Below, piece after piece: positions 52,431 to 62,091 of a stretch of DNA of 64,000 nucleotides. The notes under the pieces are model-generated. The model saw only the letters and a program-made list of their open reading frames with translations, made no database searches and was not told the origin of the DNA. This DNA is from Microbacteriaceae bacterium PS02068. Its GTDB lineage: Bacteria; Actinomycetota; Actinomycetes; Actinomycetales; Microbacteriaceae. Made by a program: the position numbers and the translations under genes. Location of the stretch: contig JASCPF010000005.1 of the NCBI GenBank assembly GCA_029959325.1, positions 1-64,000 of the forward strand. The letters are read 5' to 3'. The first letter of the stretch is position 1. Each line of letters starts with the position of its first letter.

Positions 52431-52840
52431 GGTGTGCTGTCTGCGGTGCGGGTGGCATCGGTGATCTTCGCGAGGGCGTTCATGAAGCCTTCGGAGCAGC
52501 CGGATGCTCCGGCGAGGCGGTCGATGTCAAGGGTGTCGATGTCGCGGCCGACGACAGCGGAGGGGATTGCCGCGGCGAAGCGCTGCTGGTGTTCAAGCGA
52601 GGTCGGATCTGCCGCGGGTGTGGTGATCTGAACGTCGGTGACGATGTCGTCGCTGATCGTGAGGGTCACGTCCTGGTGGGAGGGCAATGACCCGTACCAG
52701 CCGGTGGCGGTGTAGACGCCGTCCTTGTAGTCGGACACAGTTTCTCTCTGCTGCTGGGGTGAGGGGGTGGAGCAGCCGGTCAGGGCCATACCGAGAACCA
52801 CGACCCCGACCGAGCCGCCCGAACGTGCTGCCTTCCGCAT
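52427..52840 (-). CDS. Lipoprotein with FMN-binding-like domain
   Basis: 137 aa. Lipobox LTGC with Cys 23 gives an exported lipoprotein. The rest matches the FMN_bind pattern: DYKDGVYTATGWYGSLP, VTLTISDDIVTDVQITTPA, and GASGCSEGF. Usual FMN_bind proteins carry a Thr that becomes covalently flavinylated in a SGAT-like motif; here the motif reads GASGCS, so flavin linkage is doubtful. Coupled to the reductase genes, hinting at extracytoplasmic electron transfer. Confidence 0.82.
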   Translation of the reverse strand: MRKAARSGGSVGVVVLGMALTGCSTPSPQQQRETVSDYKDGVYTATGWYGSLPSHQDVTLTISDDIVTDVQITTPAADPTSLEHQQRFAAAIPSAVVGRDIDTLDIDRLAGASGCSEGFMNALAKITDATRTADSTP

Positions 52841-52848
52841 GGGTATGC

Positions 52849-53868
52849 TCAGCGGCGTCGGGCGGCGGGGACGAGTTCGTGCGTCCCGTAGCTGTTGTCG
52901 TCGGGGTTGACCGTGACACCGGGAGCGACGAGCTCGTCGATTCTGTCCAGCACGTCGACCGGCAGGCTCAGGGACGCGGCGGGCAGGTAGGACGCGAGCT
53001 GTTCCATCGTGCGGGGGCCGACGATCGCGGCGGTGACACCGGGGTGGCTGATTGCGAACGCAATCGCCATCTCGATCAGGGTCATGCCGTTCTGCTCGGC
53101 GAGCACGGCGAGGTGTTCGACGATGTCGAGTTTGCGCTGGTTCGCCGGACTGCTCATGTCAAACCTCGCGCTCGGGCGCGCCTTCGAGGTTGGCGCGGAT
53201 GCGGAATCCTTCCGCCACTTGCCCGACAGCCATCCACCGGAGAGGGGGCTGTAGGTGAGGGTGCCCATCCCGTACCGCTGGGTGGTCGGAAGGATGTCCT
53301 CCTCGATGCCGCGGACGAGGATCGAGTACGGGGGCTGCTCGGTCACGAACCGCTCAAGGTTCCGGTCACGCGACGCCCACTGCGCCTCGACGATCTGCGA
53401 ACCGGAGAACGACGACGAACCGAGGTAGCGGATCTTGCCCTGGTGTACGAGATCGGAGAGCGCGCCGAGGGTCTCCTCTATGTCGACGGCCGGATCGGGG
53501 CGGTGCACCTGGTACAGGTCGATGTAGTCGGTGTCGAGCCGGCGCAGCGAGTTCTCGACCTCGCGGATGATCCAGCGGCGCGACCCGCCGCGCTGGTTAG
53601 GGTCGTCGGCATCCATCGGCATGAAGAACTTCGTTGCCAGCACGACGTCGTCGCGACGTCCCTTGAGCGCCTTCCCGGTGATCTCTTCGGAGACACCGGC
53701 CGAGTAGACGTCGGCCGTGTCGACGAAGTTGATTCCGGCATCGAGGGCGGCGTGGATGATGCGGATGCTGTCCGCCTCGTCTTCGTTGCCCCACGGGCCG
53801 AACATCATCGTGCCCAGGCAGAGAGGGCTGACCTTGACGCCCGTGCGTCCGAGACTGCGGTACTCCAT
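52849..53868 (-). CDS. Aldo/keto reductase
   Basis: 339 aa AKR with the catalytic tetrad visible: D (FVDTADVY), Y (VYSAGVS), K (VLATKFF) and H (YQVHRPD), plus NADP-binding AIVGPRTMEQL near the C-terminus. AKR11/13-like, reducing aldehydes or ketones. It follows the second AKR by 17 bp. Confidence 0.93.
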   Translation of the reverse strand: MEYRSLGRTGVKVSPLCLGTMMFGPWGNEDEADSIRIIHAALDAGINFVDTADVYSAGVSEEITGKALKGRRDDVVLATKFFMPMDADDPNQRGGSRRWIIREVENSLRRLDTDYIDLYQVHRPDPAVDIEETLGALSDLVHQGKIRYLGSSSFSGSQIVEAQWASRDRNLERFVTEQPPYSILVRGIEEDILPTTQRYGMGTLTYSPLSGGWLSGKWRKDSASAPTSKARPSARFDMSSPANQRKLDIVEHLAVLAEQNGMTLIEMAIAFAISHPGVTAAIVGPRTMEQLASYLPAASLSLPVDVLDRIDELVAPGVTVNPDDNSYGTHELVPAARRR

Positions 53869-53885
53869 GAGTGTTCTCCTTCGGT

Positions 53886-54770
53886 TCAGGCTTCGTCGAT
53901 CACGACGTCGAAGAACGCGTCGCGGGGCTGGTCGGGGTCGGGTCCGCCGCGCACGCCCGTGTCGAGAGCGTCGATGCGGGTGAGCTCGTCTGCGGTGAGT
54001 TCGAAGTCGAACACGTCGAAGTTCTGCGCGATGCGGGCCGGATTGACCGACTTGGGGATGACGGAGCGGCCCTGTTGGATGCCCCAGCGCAGCATCACCT
54101 GTGCGGGGGTCTTCGCGTGCGCGGCGGCGATGGCGCCGATGGTCGGGTCATCCATCACGCTGCGCTTGCCGTCGCCCCAGCCGGGGTAGAAGGTGATGCC
54201 GCCGATCGGGGACCACGCCTGGGTGAGGATGCCGTGCGCGGCATCCTCCTGCTGCACGTCGGGCTGGGTGAAGTACGGGTGCAGCTCGACCTGGTTCACC
54301 GCCGGGACGACCTCGGTCTCGGCGAGGAGCCGGTCGAGGTGATGGGGCATGAAATTGCTGACCCCGATCGCGCGGACCCGACCGTCGGCGTACAGGGTCT
54401 CGAGCGCCCGGTAGGCGGCGATCGTGGTGTCGAAGCGGGTCGGCGCGGGCTGGTGCAGGATCAGCAGGTCGAGGGTGTCGACGCCGAGCTTGCCGGTCGC
54501 CTTCTCGAACGCGTGCAGGGTCTTGTCATACCCGAAATCGCTGACCCACACCTTCGTCTCGATGAAGATGTCGTTTCGGGGCACATCTGAGCGTCGGATG
54601 CCTTCGCCGACCTCGCGTTCGTTGCGGTACGCGGCCGCGGTGTCGATGTGGCGGTAGCCGACGCGGAGCGCCTCCGCCACGGCATCGGTCGTCTCCTCGG
54701 GCGGGGATTGGAACACGCCGAGCCCGATGGTGGGAAGGGTGACGCCGTTGTTCAGGGTGAGGGTGATCAT
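53886..54770 (-). CDS. Aldo/keto reductase (2,5-diketo-gluconate reductase-like)
   Basis: 294 aa AKR5-type enzyme: D (HIDTAAAY), Y (AYRNE), K (ETKVW) and H (LILHQPAP); the GVSNFMPHHL and IPKSVNPARI motifs are typical of the YvgN/2,5-DKG reductase branch. ATG 54770 overlaps the CMD gene by 4 nt. NADPH-dependent carbonyl reduction. Confidence 0.93.
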   Translation of the reverse strand: MITLTLNNGVTLPTIGLGVFQSPPEETTDAVAEALRVGYRHIDTAAAYRNEREVGEGIRRSDVPRNDIFIETKVWVSDFGYDKTLHAFEKATGKLGVDTLDLLILHQPAPTRFDTTIAAYRALETLYADGRVRAIGVSNFMPHHLDRLLAETEVVPAVNQVELHPYFTQPDVQQEDAAHGILTQAWSPIGGITFYPGWGDGKRSVMDDPTIGAIAAAHAKTPAQVMLRWGIQQGRSVIPKSVNPARIAQNFDVFDFELTADELTRIDALDTGVRGGPDPDQPRDAFFDVVIDEA

Positions 54771-55099
54771 GCGTTGTTCTCCTGCTCGGCGAAGACGCGC
54801 TTCGCGACGGTGATGGCCGACATGGCGCGCGGCCACCCGGCGTAGAACGCAAGGTGGACGATCGTCTCGGCGAGCTCGTCCACGGTGAGCCCGTTCGTGC
54901 GGGCGCGACTCAGGTGGCCGGGCAGCTGCTCGGTCGAACCGTTGGAGATGAGGGTCGCGACAGTGATCAGGCTGCGGTCACGTGGCGACAGGCCAGGTCG
55001 CTCCCAGATGTCTCCGAAGAGGACGTCGTCGGTGAGCTCAACCAGCTTGGGAGAGAAGTCGCCGATCGCCTTCTGCGCGGGGGTGAGGGTGTCGGTCAT
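54767..55099 (-). CDS. Carboxymuconolactone decarboxylase (CMD) family protein
   Basis: 110 aa with the CMD helix pattern: RDRSLITVATLISNGSTEQLPGHLSRARTNGLT and ETIVHLAFYAGWPRAMSAI. The AhpD CxxC is absent, so it is of the gamma-CMD rather than peroxidase type. Comparable clusters pair it with a cupin, and the remnant of a cupin gene lies at 57628. Confidence 0.92.
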   Translation of the reverse strand: MTDTLTPAQKAIGDFSPKLVELTDDVLFGDIWERPGLSPRDRSLITVATLISNGSTEQLPGHLSRARTNGLTVDELAETIVHLAFYAGWPRAMSAITVAKRVFAEQENNA

Positions 55100-55110
55100 G
55101 ATGGTGCCTT

Positions 55111-56622
55111 TCAGACGTGGGCATGAGCGGTCGCGGATGTCGCACTGCCGGTCGCGCTGTCCACGGTAGAAGCGCGCTCCTCACGGCGGGAGGGGCTGGC
55201 AGAACCCCTCACGACCACTTGCGATGCACCGGGGCGGGTGGCGGGGACGATGAGGGCGAGCACGACGATCAGTGCCGAGAGCAGGAAAATGCTGCCGGTG
55301 GTGAGCGCGGCGGATGCCTCGGACGTGATGACTGCGGCCGCGTCGGATTCCCCGGCTGATGCCGCGGTGCCGACGGCGATGAGGATGCCGAGTCCGAGCG
55401 ACGACCCGACCTGGTGGAACGTGTTGACGACGCCCGACGCGGCACCGGCGTCATCCGCCGTGGCGCCGCTGATGCCGAAGCTCGTCATCGGAGCGAACGC
55501 GAATCCCTGACCGGCGCCGATGAGCAGCATCGGCAGGGCGACCGCGGTCAGGTAGCCGCTGTCCAGGGTGATCCGGCTCAGCCACACCATCCCGGCCAGC
55601 GTGAGGACAGCGCCCGCGAGCAGCGTGATGGTCCCTCCGAACCGGCGGACCAGCTGGGGAATGAACATCGCGACGACGAAGTTGACGAGCGTCATCGGCA
55701 GGAACGCGAGCCCCGCCTGCAGGGGCGTGAATCCGAGGGCTTCCTGCAGGTACTGGCTGGTGAAGAAGAAGAACCCGATCATCGCGCCCAGGTACAGCAG
55801 CCGCATCAGATATGCGCCGGTGCGAACCCGGCTGGCGAACAATCGCAGCGGCATGATCGGCTGCGCAGCGCGAGCCTCTGCGACAACGAACACCGTCAGC
55901 ACCCCCGCGGCGACGACGAACCCGACGACCGTGGGGACGGTTGCCCAGCCGAACTCGGCGGCGTACAGGATCGCGAAGACAAGCGACCCGACGCCGATCG
56001 TGGAGGTGATCGCGCCGATGATGTCGAACTGGCCCGGCAGTTTCGGGGTGCGCGGGAGGAAGCGGGGCGCGAGGATCAGCATCGCGAACCCGATGGGCAC
56101 GTTGATGAAGAAGCCGGCACGCCAGGAGAACCAGGATGCCGCGGCCCCGCCGACCACGAGACCCAGACTCGCCCCGATCCCGGCCGTGGCCGAATACCAT
56201 GCGACGGCGCGGGTGCGCTCCTCGCCCTCGAAGCTGACCGTGATCAGCGACAGCGCCGACGGGGCGACGATCGCCGCACCGATGCCCTGCAGCCCACGCG
56301 CCGAGATGATCCACCAGCCCGCCGGCGACAGCGCGATCAGCAGCGACGCCACAGAGAACACGATCAGGCCGAAGATGAACACCGGCCTGCGGCCGAGCAG
56401 GTCGCCGGCGCGAGCGCCGAGCAGCAGCAGTCCGCCGAAGACCAGCGTGTAGGCATCCTGCACCCATGCCAGCTCCACGGACGAGAGCCCGAGGTCTGCC
56501 TGCAGGCTGGGCAGCGCGGTGAAGATCACCGAGTTGTCCAGCAGGATCATGAAGTAGCTCACGACCACGATCGTGAGGATCGCGCCCTTCTGCAGCGCCT
56601 TGGTGGGTGTCGTGGTGGTCAT
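55111..56622 (-). CDS. DHA2-family MFS exporter
   Basis: 503 aa, about 14 transmembrane segments. N-terminal motif D1-like LDNSVIFTALPSLQ near residue 30 and motif A GARAGDLLGRRPVF are typical of drug:H+ antiporter 2 proteins of the QacA/EmrB type. A conserved C-terminal basic, Ser-rich tail follows. First gene of the six-gene operon; divergent from the MmyB regulator with the operator copy 2 between them. Confidence 0.92.
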   Translation of the reverse strand: MTTTTPTKALQKGAILTIVVVSYFMILLDNSVIFTALPSLQADLGLSSVELAWVQDAYTLVFGGLLLLGARAGDLLGRRPVFIFGLIVFSVASLLIALSPAGWWIISARGLQGIGAAIVAPSALSLITVSFEGEERTRAVAWYSATAGIGASLGLVVGGAAASWFSWRAGFFINVPIGFAMLILAPRFLPRTPKLPGQFDIIGAITSTIGVGSLVFAILYAAEFGWATVPTVVGFVVAAGVLTVFVVAEARAAQPIMPLRLFASRVRTGAYLMRLLYLGAMIGFFFFTSQYLQEALGFTPLQAGLAFLPMTLVNFVVAMFIPQLVRRFGGTITLLAGAVLTLAGMVWLSRITLDSGYLTAVALPMLLIGAGQGFAFAPMTSFGISGATADDAGAASGVVNTFHQVGSSLGLGILIAVGTAASAGESDAAAVITSEASAALTTGSIFLLSALIVVLALIVPATRPGASQVVVRGSASPSRREERASTVDSATGSATSATAHAHV

Positions 56623-56683
56623 CGGGTTCCTTCCCACATCCCATGACACTCCACACAGGCAGGACGCGGCAGGGACGGGTGTC

Positions 56684-56705
56684 CCAGGTACTGCCAGACC
56701 CTCCC
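56684..56705. promoter_or_regulatory. MmyB-type operator, copy 2
   Basis: CCAGGTACTG followed by CCAGACCCTCCC, 20 of 22 positions equal to copy 1 at 51201. It lies between the DHA2 exporter (start 56622) and the regulator (start 56738), 20 nt from the regulator's TACCGT hexamer. Confidence 0.75.
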
Positions 56706-56737
56706 GCCCGGTCGGAGCAGCGCGTACCGTCGTGGAC

Positions 56738-57631
56738 ATGGACCACCGCAGCGAAGTGCGCGAGTTCCTCTCCACGCGCAGAGACCGCATCACCCCCGAT
56801 CAGGCAGGGCTACCCGCCTATGGAGGAAATAGGCGCGTGCCCGGTCTGCGCCGCGAAGAGGTTGCGTTGCTCGCCGGGGTGAGCGTCGACTACTACACCC
56901 GCCTCGAGCGGGGCGACCTCTCCGGAACCTCCGACAGCGTCCTCGACTCTCTCGCCAGAGCCCTTCAACTCGATGAAGCGGAGTCAGCCCACCTGCACGA
57001 CCTCGCGCGCACCGCCAACGCCTCACCCGGCACCCGGAAGCCCCGCAAGCGTGCAGAGGGAGTCCGGCCCAGCATCCTGCGACTACTCGACGCGATCACC
57101 GACGCACCGGCGATGCTGCGCAACAACTACTTCGATTACGTCGCCGCCAACCCACTCGGCCGCGCCCTGTACTCACCCGTGTTCGCCGAACCGGCACCCA
57201 ACAGCGCCCGTTTCGCGTTCCTCAACCCGGCGGCCCCCGAGTTCTACGTCGACTGGGACAAGAACACCCAAGAACTCGTCGCGACCATGCGCGGCGAAGC
57301 CGGCCGCAACCCCTATGACAAACGCCTCACCGACCTCGTCGGCGAACTCTCCACCCGATCAGAACGCTTCCGCACCCTCTGGGCCGCGCACAACGTCCGC
57401 TACCACCGCACCGGAGTGAAACGCCTCCGGCATCCCGTCGTGGGCGACCTCGAACTGACCTACGAAGCGTTCGACTTGCCCGCCGACCCGGGGCTGACGC
57501 TGTCGACCTACACCGCGGAACCCGGAACACCATCCGCCGATGCCCTGCGCATGCTCGCCAGTTGGGCAGCGACAAACGCAGCCCCCGCTCCCACGCAGAG
57601 CGCGGCGGCCATCGAGGGGCGCTCGGAATGA
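56738..57631 (+). CDS. XRE regulator with MmyB-like ligand-binding domain
   Basis: 297 aa. N-terminal Cro/C1 HTH (VPGLRREEVALLAGVSVDYY then RLERGDLSG) and C-terminal MmyB/PAS-like pocket (NNYFDYVAANPLGRALYSPV ... LRHPVVGDLELTYEAFDLP). ATG 56738 is preceded by TACCGT at 7 nt (leaderless). It is divergent from the exporter operon and has the shared 22-bp motif in its promoter. Probably represses both redox operons and releases on binding a fatty-acid or xenobiotic ligand (inference). Confidence 0.92.
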   Translation: MDHRSEVREFLSTRRDRITPDQAGLPAYGGNRRVPGLRREEVALLAGVSVDYYTRLERGDLSGTSDSVLDSLARALQLDEAESAHLHDLARTANASPGTRKPRKRAEGVRPSILRLLDAITDAPAMLRNNYFDYVAANPLGRALYSPVFAEPAPNSARFAFLNPAAPEFYVDWDKNTQELVATMRGEAGRNPYDKRLTDLVGELSTRSERFRTLWAAHNVRYHRTGVKRLRHPVVGDLELTYEAFDLPADPGLTLSTYTAEPGTPSADALRMLASWAATNAAPAPTQSAAAIEGRSE

Positions 57632-57804
57632 ACATCGAACCCACCCGACCCACGGTCAAGAGCCCCCCAGAGCAGTTCGTCGGCGACGTGTGGGTCGACG
57701 TCATCGCGGCACCCCACGAGCCCGACATCGCAATCTTCACCGAGAACCGTCACTACTGTAGGTTCCCGGTCAAGGTGGCGGAGAACTCGGGGATTCCACG
57801 CTAA
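57628..57804 (+). pseudogene. Truncated cupin gene fused to repeat copy B
   Basis: ATG 57628 overlaps the regulator stop (ATGA). The first ~35 residues (MNIEPTRPTVKSPPEQFVGD, then VWVDVIAAPHEP) match the N-terminus of cupin proteins often paired with CMD genes. The metal-binding cupin motifs are missing because the frame runs into the repeat and ends as HYCRFPVKVAENSGIPR. Copy A's left flank translates to the same tail (YCRFPLEMAENAGIPR), showing that the tail belongs to the repeat. Confidence 0.7.
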
Positions 57805-57855
57805 TTGGCAGCAGTTTCGTCAGCAGGATTCCGCGCGAAATGGCAGATCCCTACA
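57754..57855. mobile_element. Transposon-end-like repeat, copy B
   Basis: Aligned over ~100 nt with copy A (offset 8693) at roughly three quarters identity by eye, same orientation. The GRTTCC...TGGC units start at 57761, 57792 and 57827, the same 31- and 35-nt spacing as in copy A. It cuts into the cupin gene. No transposase is adjacent. Confidence 0.65.
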
Positions 57856-57947
57856 TAAGAGTAGGAAGTCCACTTAGACTTGACGTCCGCCGCCGCCGTC
57901 CGATCGCCCGCGCGATCATCCTCCCGTGCTGGGGGTGAACGCGCGGT

Positions 57948-59477
57948 TCATGACTGGTATCCGAGCACCGTGGTCATGCCGGTCTCGGCGTGGTAGATGT
58001 TGTGGCAGTGCGCGACCCACTGGCCGGGGTTGTCGGCATCGAAGTCGACCGTCAGGGTCTGGCCCGGGAGGATGATGGAGGTGTCCTTCCGGGGGCCGCC
58101 GTTCGCGTGCTGGTAGGTGTGGCCGTGCAGGTGGAACGGATGCCACATCTCGGTGTCATTGCGGATCCGCAACTGCACCCGCTCCCCCCTACTGATCGCG
58201 TGCGCGTCCCGCAACGGGTCGTTCATGTCGAACCGGCGCCCATTGATCCCCCAGTCGTACGCCTCCATCCCCCCGGTCAGCGCGAGGTGCACGACCCGGT
58301 CGGGGGATGCCTGGTGCAGGGTGACGGAGGCGGTCGCGCTCAGTCCGGCAGCGGTGCCGACCCTGCCGGTGCCGAGCTCGGCGACGGGGACGTCGCTGGC
58401 CGGAGCCGTGCCAGCGGCGGTGCGAACGAGCGCGAACGCGCGATCCTGCTTGCCTTCCGCGTCGGCGACGACAGGGAACACCCCATCGTCCAGGGTGACC
58501 TGCAGGTCGTAGCGTTCGCCCATCCCGATCAGGACACTGTCGACCTCGACAGGATCCACCGGGAACCCGTCGGTGTGGGTGATCGTCAGGGTGTGGCCGC
58601 CGATCGCGAACCGGAACGCGGTGTCGCTGCCGGCGTTGATGACACGGATCCGCACCCGGGCACCAGGAGTGCCGGTGAATTGGGCGGGGTCGGCTTTGGG
58701 TTTGCCGTTGATGAGGTAGTGCGGGTAGTAGACGTCGCCGGCGTCGCCGCCGAGCAGGTCGGAGGTGGCGCCCATCAGCAGGTTCCCCATCCGCATGAAC
58801 ATGTCGCCCATCCCGCCCATGTCTCCCATGCCCTTCGAGAGGTCGGTGAGGACCTGGTCCGGGGTGGCGGTGACGCCGTCGAGCCAGTCGTCGAGGATCA
58901 GCACCCATTCGTCGTCCCACGTCACCTTCTCGTCCGGTTCGTCGATGATGAGCGCACCGTAGAGGCCGTGGTCCAGTTGCGGGCCGACGTGGGGGTGGAA
59001 CCAGTAGGTGCCCGGATGCGGGGTGACGAACTCGTATGCGAACTGTCCGCCCGGGGCGATGGGGGCTTGGGTTACCGGAGGGACCCCATCCATGTCGTTG
59101 CGGAGGGCAAGTCCGTGCCAGTGCACGGAGGTGTCCGCGTCGAGCTGGTTGCGGACGGTCGCTTTCAGCGTGTCGCCTGCGGTGAGCCGGATTACCGGGG
59201 CGGGGATACCTCCGAACGCCCAGGTGGCGGCGGCGGTACCGGCCAGGTCGAGCGTGGTGGGGGCGGCGGTGAGGTCGACGGTGGTGACTCGGCCGGTGCC
59301 GCCACGGTTCTTCTCCGTGCCGGACACCGCTGCGCCGGTGGGTGTCACCCATTGCGGCGCGGGGGTGCAGGAGGCGAGCACGGCTGCCGCGACGGCGCCC
59401 AGTCCGAGTCCGAGCACACCTCGTCGGGTCAGCAGCATCGGGGAGGACGGTGTGGGAGAGAGCGGACGGTCAGGCAT
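57948..59477 (-). CDS. Multicopper oxidase, Tat-exported lipoprotein
   Basis: 509 aa. N-terminal Tat-like [10 protein letters not shown] plus lipobox LASC (Cys 37). Copper sites: HWHG (119-122), HPHVG (161-165), HPFHLHGH and the T1/T3 motif [12 protein letters not shown] near the C-terminus. A Met-rich segment around residues 232-252 resembles the CueO copper-binding insert. Likely oxidises Cu(I) or phenolics at the cell surface. Its start overlaps the P-type ATPase stop by 8 nt; the two genes fit a copper-resistance unit. Confidence 0.95.
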   Translation of the reverse strand: MPDRPLSPTPSSPMLLTRRGVLGLGLGAVAAAVLASCTPAPQWVTPTGAAVSGTEKNRGGTGRVTTVDLTAAPTTLDLAGTAAATWAFGGIPAPVIRLTAGDTLKATVRNQLDADTSVHWHGLALRNDMDGVPPVTQAPIAPGGQFAYEFVTPHPGTYWFHPHVGPQLDHGLYGALIIDEPDEKVTWDDEWVLILDDWLDGVTATPDQVLTDLSKGMGDMGGMGDMFMRMGNLLMGATSDLLGGDAGDVYYPHYLINGKPKADPAQFTGTPGARVRIRVINAGSDTAFRFAIGGHTLTITHTDGFPVDPVEVDSVLIGMGERYDLQVTLDDGVFPVVADAEGKQDRAFALVRTAAGTAPASDVPVAELGTGRVGTAAGLSATASVTLHQASPDRVVHLALTGGMEAYDWGINGRRFDMNDPLRDAHAISRGERVQLRIRNDTEMWHPFHLHGHTYQHANGGPRKDTSIILPGQTLTVDFDADNPGQWVAHCHNIYHAETGMTTVLGYQS

Positions 59478-62091
59478 GTTCGGGCTCCTTCTGCATGGTC
59501 GTCGCAGCGGGCGCCTGGGCGGGCAGGCGGAGCCGCTTGAGGAGGAGGGCGTTGACGGCGACGATCACGGAGGAACCGGACATCGACAGGGCGGCGATCT
59601 CCGGGGACAGCATGATCCCGAACGCCGGGTAGAACACGCCAGCGGCGATGGGGAGGGCGGCGGCGTTGTATCCGATGGCCCAGCCCAGGTTCTGCCGCAT
59701 CTTTCGCAGTGTGCCCTTGCCGATCTTGAGTGCGATCGCAACATCGAGCGGGTCCGAGCGCATCAGGACCACGTCGGCGGTCTCGATGGCGACGTCGGTG
59801 CCGGCGCCGATCGCGATGCCGAGGTCGGCCTGGGCGAGGGCGGGGGCGTCGTTGACGCCGTCGCCGACCATCGCGACCTTCTTGCCCGTCTTCTGCAGCT
59901 CGGCGACCTTCGCGGACTTGTCCTCGGGGAGCACATCCGCGATCACGGTGTCGATGCCGAGGAGAGCGGCGATCCGGTCGGCGGTGGGCTTGTTGTCCCC
60001 GGTGAGCATTGCGACCTCGACGCCCTGCTCGTGGAGAGCGTCGATCGCGGTCTTTGCGGTGTCCCGGGGTGCGTCGGCGAGACCGATGATCCCGGCGACT
60101 TGCCCGTCCACGGCGAACAGGATCGCGGTGCGGCCGGACCCAGCCAGGTCCTGCTGAGCGGCCTGCACCCCGCTGATGTCGATCCCCTCCCCGGTGAGAA
60201 GGCGCGGGTTGCCGAGGACGACCTGTCGACCGTCGACGGTGGCGATCGCGCCCTGCCCGGTGACGTTTCGGAACGCGGTCGCGGTGCGACGGGGGACGTC
60301 GCGGGCGTCGGCGTAATTCACGATCGCTTTCGCCAGAGGATGCTCGGATTCCCGCTCCAACGCGACCGCGAGGGAGAGAGTCTCGAGGTCGTCGCCGCCG
60401 ACGGGGATGTAGTCGGTGACCTCCGGCTCCCCCTTGGTGAGGGTGCCGGTCTTGTCGAACACGACCGTGTCGATGTGGGCGGCGGTTTCGATCCCGGAGG
60501 CGTTCTTGAACAACACGCCCCGTTTCGCGCCGAGCCCGGTGCCGACCATGATCGCCGTCGGGGTGGCGAGGCCGAGCGCGTCGGGGCAGGTGATGACGAC
60601 GACGGTGATAGCGAACAGGATCGCCATCGGGATTGCAGCGCCGGCGAGCAGCCACACCAGGAAGGTGAGGGTGCCGCCGATCAGGGCGACCAGGACGAGC
60701 CAGAACGCTGCCCGGTCGGCGAGGCGCTGCCCGGGGGCTTTGGAGTTCTGCGCCTCTTGCACGAGCTTCACGATCTGCGCCAACGCCGTGTCCGAGCCGA
60801 CTTTGGTGGCTGTGACGCGGAGGGTGCCGACGGTGTTCACGGTCGCTCCGATCACCTCCGACCCGGGCGCTTTGTCCACCGGCATGGACTCGCCGGTGAC
60901 CATCGACTCGTCCACCTCGGACTCTCCGGATTCCACGACACCGTCGGTGGGGATCTTGGCCCCCGGCCGCACCAGCATCAGATCCCCCGGGACGACCTCG
61001 CTGGTGGGGATCTCGACCTCCTGCCCGTCACGGATCACGACCGCCTGCGAGGGTGCGAGCTCCAGGAGGGTGCGGATGGCGTCGTTCGCGCCGCCGCGGG
61101 CGCGCATCTCCACCCAATGCCCCAGCAGCACGAAGGTGGCAAGCACCGTGGCGGCTTCGTAGAACACTTCACCGCCGCCGGTGAGGGTGACCGCGAGGGA
61201 GTACAGCCAGCCGGCGCCGACACCGACCGCGACGAGCACCATCATGTCGAGGGTCTTCGCGCGCAGCGCCCGGTAGGCGCCGTCGAAGAAGATCCACGCC
61301 GAGTAGAAGATCACCGGCAGCGACAGGATCAGCATGAACACGTCATCGCGCAGCCCGAACGGTGCCGGCACCTCGAATCCGATCACCTCCCGCCCGATCG
61401 GAGACCACAGGGTGATCGGGATCGACAGGATCAGCGCGACCAGGAACCGGTTGCGCATGTCGCGGATCATCGCGTCCATCGACATCCCGCCGTGATGCCC
61501 ACCGTGGCCCATCATCTCCTGCGCACTGTGACCCGACGCTGCACCATGATCGTGCCCACCCGCGGCCGCGGTGTGACCGGCGTGCTCGACGTGGTGACCG
61601 GCATGCTCACCGTCATCCGCCGTCGCCGACGGGGCGTGCGTGTGGTCGTGGCCAGCGGCGTGATCGTGGACGGGGTCGTCGTGATAGCCCGCAGGACCCT
61701 TATTGCCCGCGTGGCTGGCGTGACCCGTGGCATCCGTGTGGCCCTCGTGCGCGTCGTGACTCGCGTGCGGTTCTTGTGCGCCCTCAGCTGCGGGGCCGTG
61801 GTGGGCGCTGTGGTCGTGCGCACCCTCGTCGTGCGGGTCGTGCGCGGGGTCGCAGATATGGTCGGGGACGGACTGGCCGGCGCAGTGATACCCGCAGTCG
61901 ATGACCCACTGCTGCAGGTGCGCGACCGAGGTGGTCTCGGGGTCGTAGGTGACGGTCGCGGTCTGCGAGACCGGGTTCGCGTCCACGGCGATCACCCCGG
62001 GTTGGCGGCTCAGGTGGGCTTCGGTGACGTTCTTGGAGGTCGCGCGGATCATGCCGCTGACCTGCAGGGTCACGGTTCTGGTGTCGCTCAT
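59470..62091 (-). CDS. P1B-type heavy-metal ATPase with CPD motif and His-rich N-terminus
   Basis: 873 aa. Residues 1-80 form an HMA-like fold but the CxxC is replaced (GMIRATSKN); cysteines C66, C70 and C80 lie elsewhere. Residues 84-200 contain 29 His. Then eight predicted membrane helices, TGES (399-402), the transport motif T501-C-P-D (CPC or CPH in known subclasses), DKTGT (546-550), SEHPLAKA and [16 protein letters not shown]. Best called CopB-like, probably Cu, substrate unproven. Overlaps phosphoketolase (ATGA) and the multicopper oxidase. Confidence 0.92.
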   Translation of the reverse strand: MSDTRTVTLQVSGMIRATSKNVTEAHLSRQPGVIAVDANPVSQTATVTYDPETTSVAHLQQWVIDCGYHCAGQSVPDHICDPAHDPHDEGAHDHSAHHGPAAEGAQEPHASHDAHEGHTDATGHASHAGNKGPAGYHDDPVHDHAAGHDHTHAPSATADDGEHAGHHVEHAGHTAAAGGHDHGAASGHSAQEMMGHGGHHGGMSMDAMIRDMRNRFLVALILSIPITLWSPIGREVIGFEVPAPFGLRDDVFMLILSLPVIFYSAWIFFDGAYRALRAKTLDMMVLVAVGVGAGWLYSLAVTLTGGGEVFYEAATVLATFVLLGHWVEMRARGGANDAIRTLLELAPSQAVVIRDGQEVEIPTSEVVPGDLMLVRPGAKIPTDGVVESGESEVDESMVTGESMPVDKAPGSEVIGATVNTVGTLRVTATKVGSDTALAQIVKLVQEAQNSKAPGQRLADRAAFWLVLVALIGGTLTFLVWLLAGAAIPMAILFAITVVVITCPDALGLATPTAIMVGTGLGAKRGVLFKNASGIETAAHIDTVVFDKTGTLTKGEPEVTDYIPVGGDDLETLSLAVALERESEHPLAKAIVNYADARDVPRRTATAFRNVTGQGAIATVDGRQVVLGNPRLLTGEGIDISGVQAAQQDLAGSGRTAILFAVDGQVAGIIGLADAPRDTAKTAIDALHEQGVEVAMLTGDNKPTADRIAALLGIDTVIADVLPEDKSAKVAELQKTGKKVAMVGDGVNDAPALAQADLGIAIGAGTDVAIETADVVLMRSDPLDVAIALKIGKGTLRKMRQNLGWAIGYNAAALPIAAGVFYPAFGIMLSPEIAALSMSGSSVIVAVNALLLKRLRLPAQAPAATTMQKEPEHA

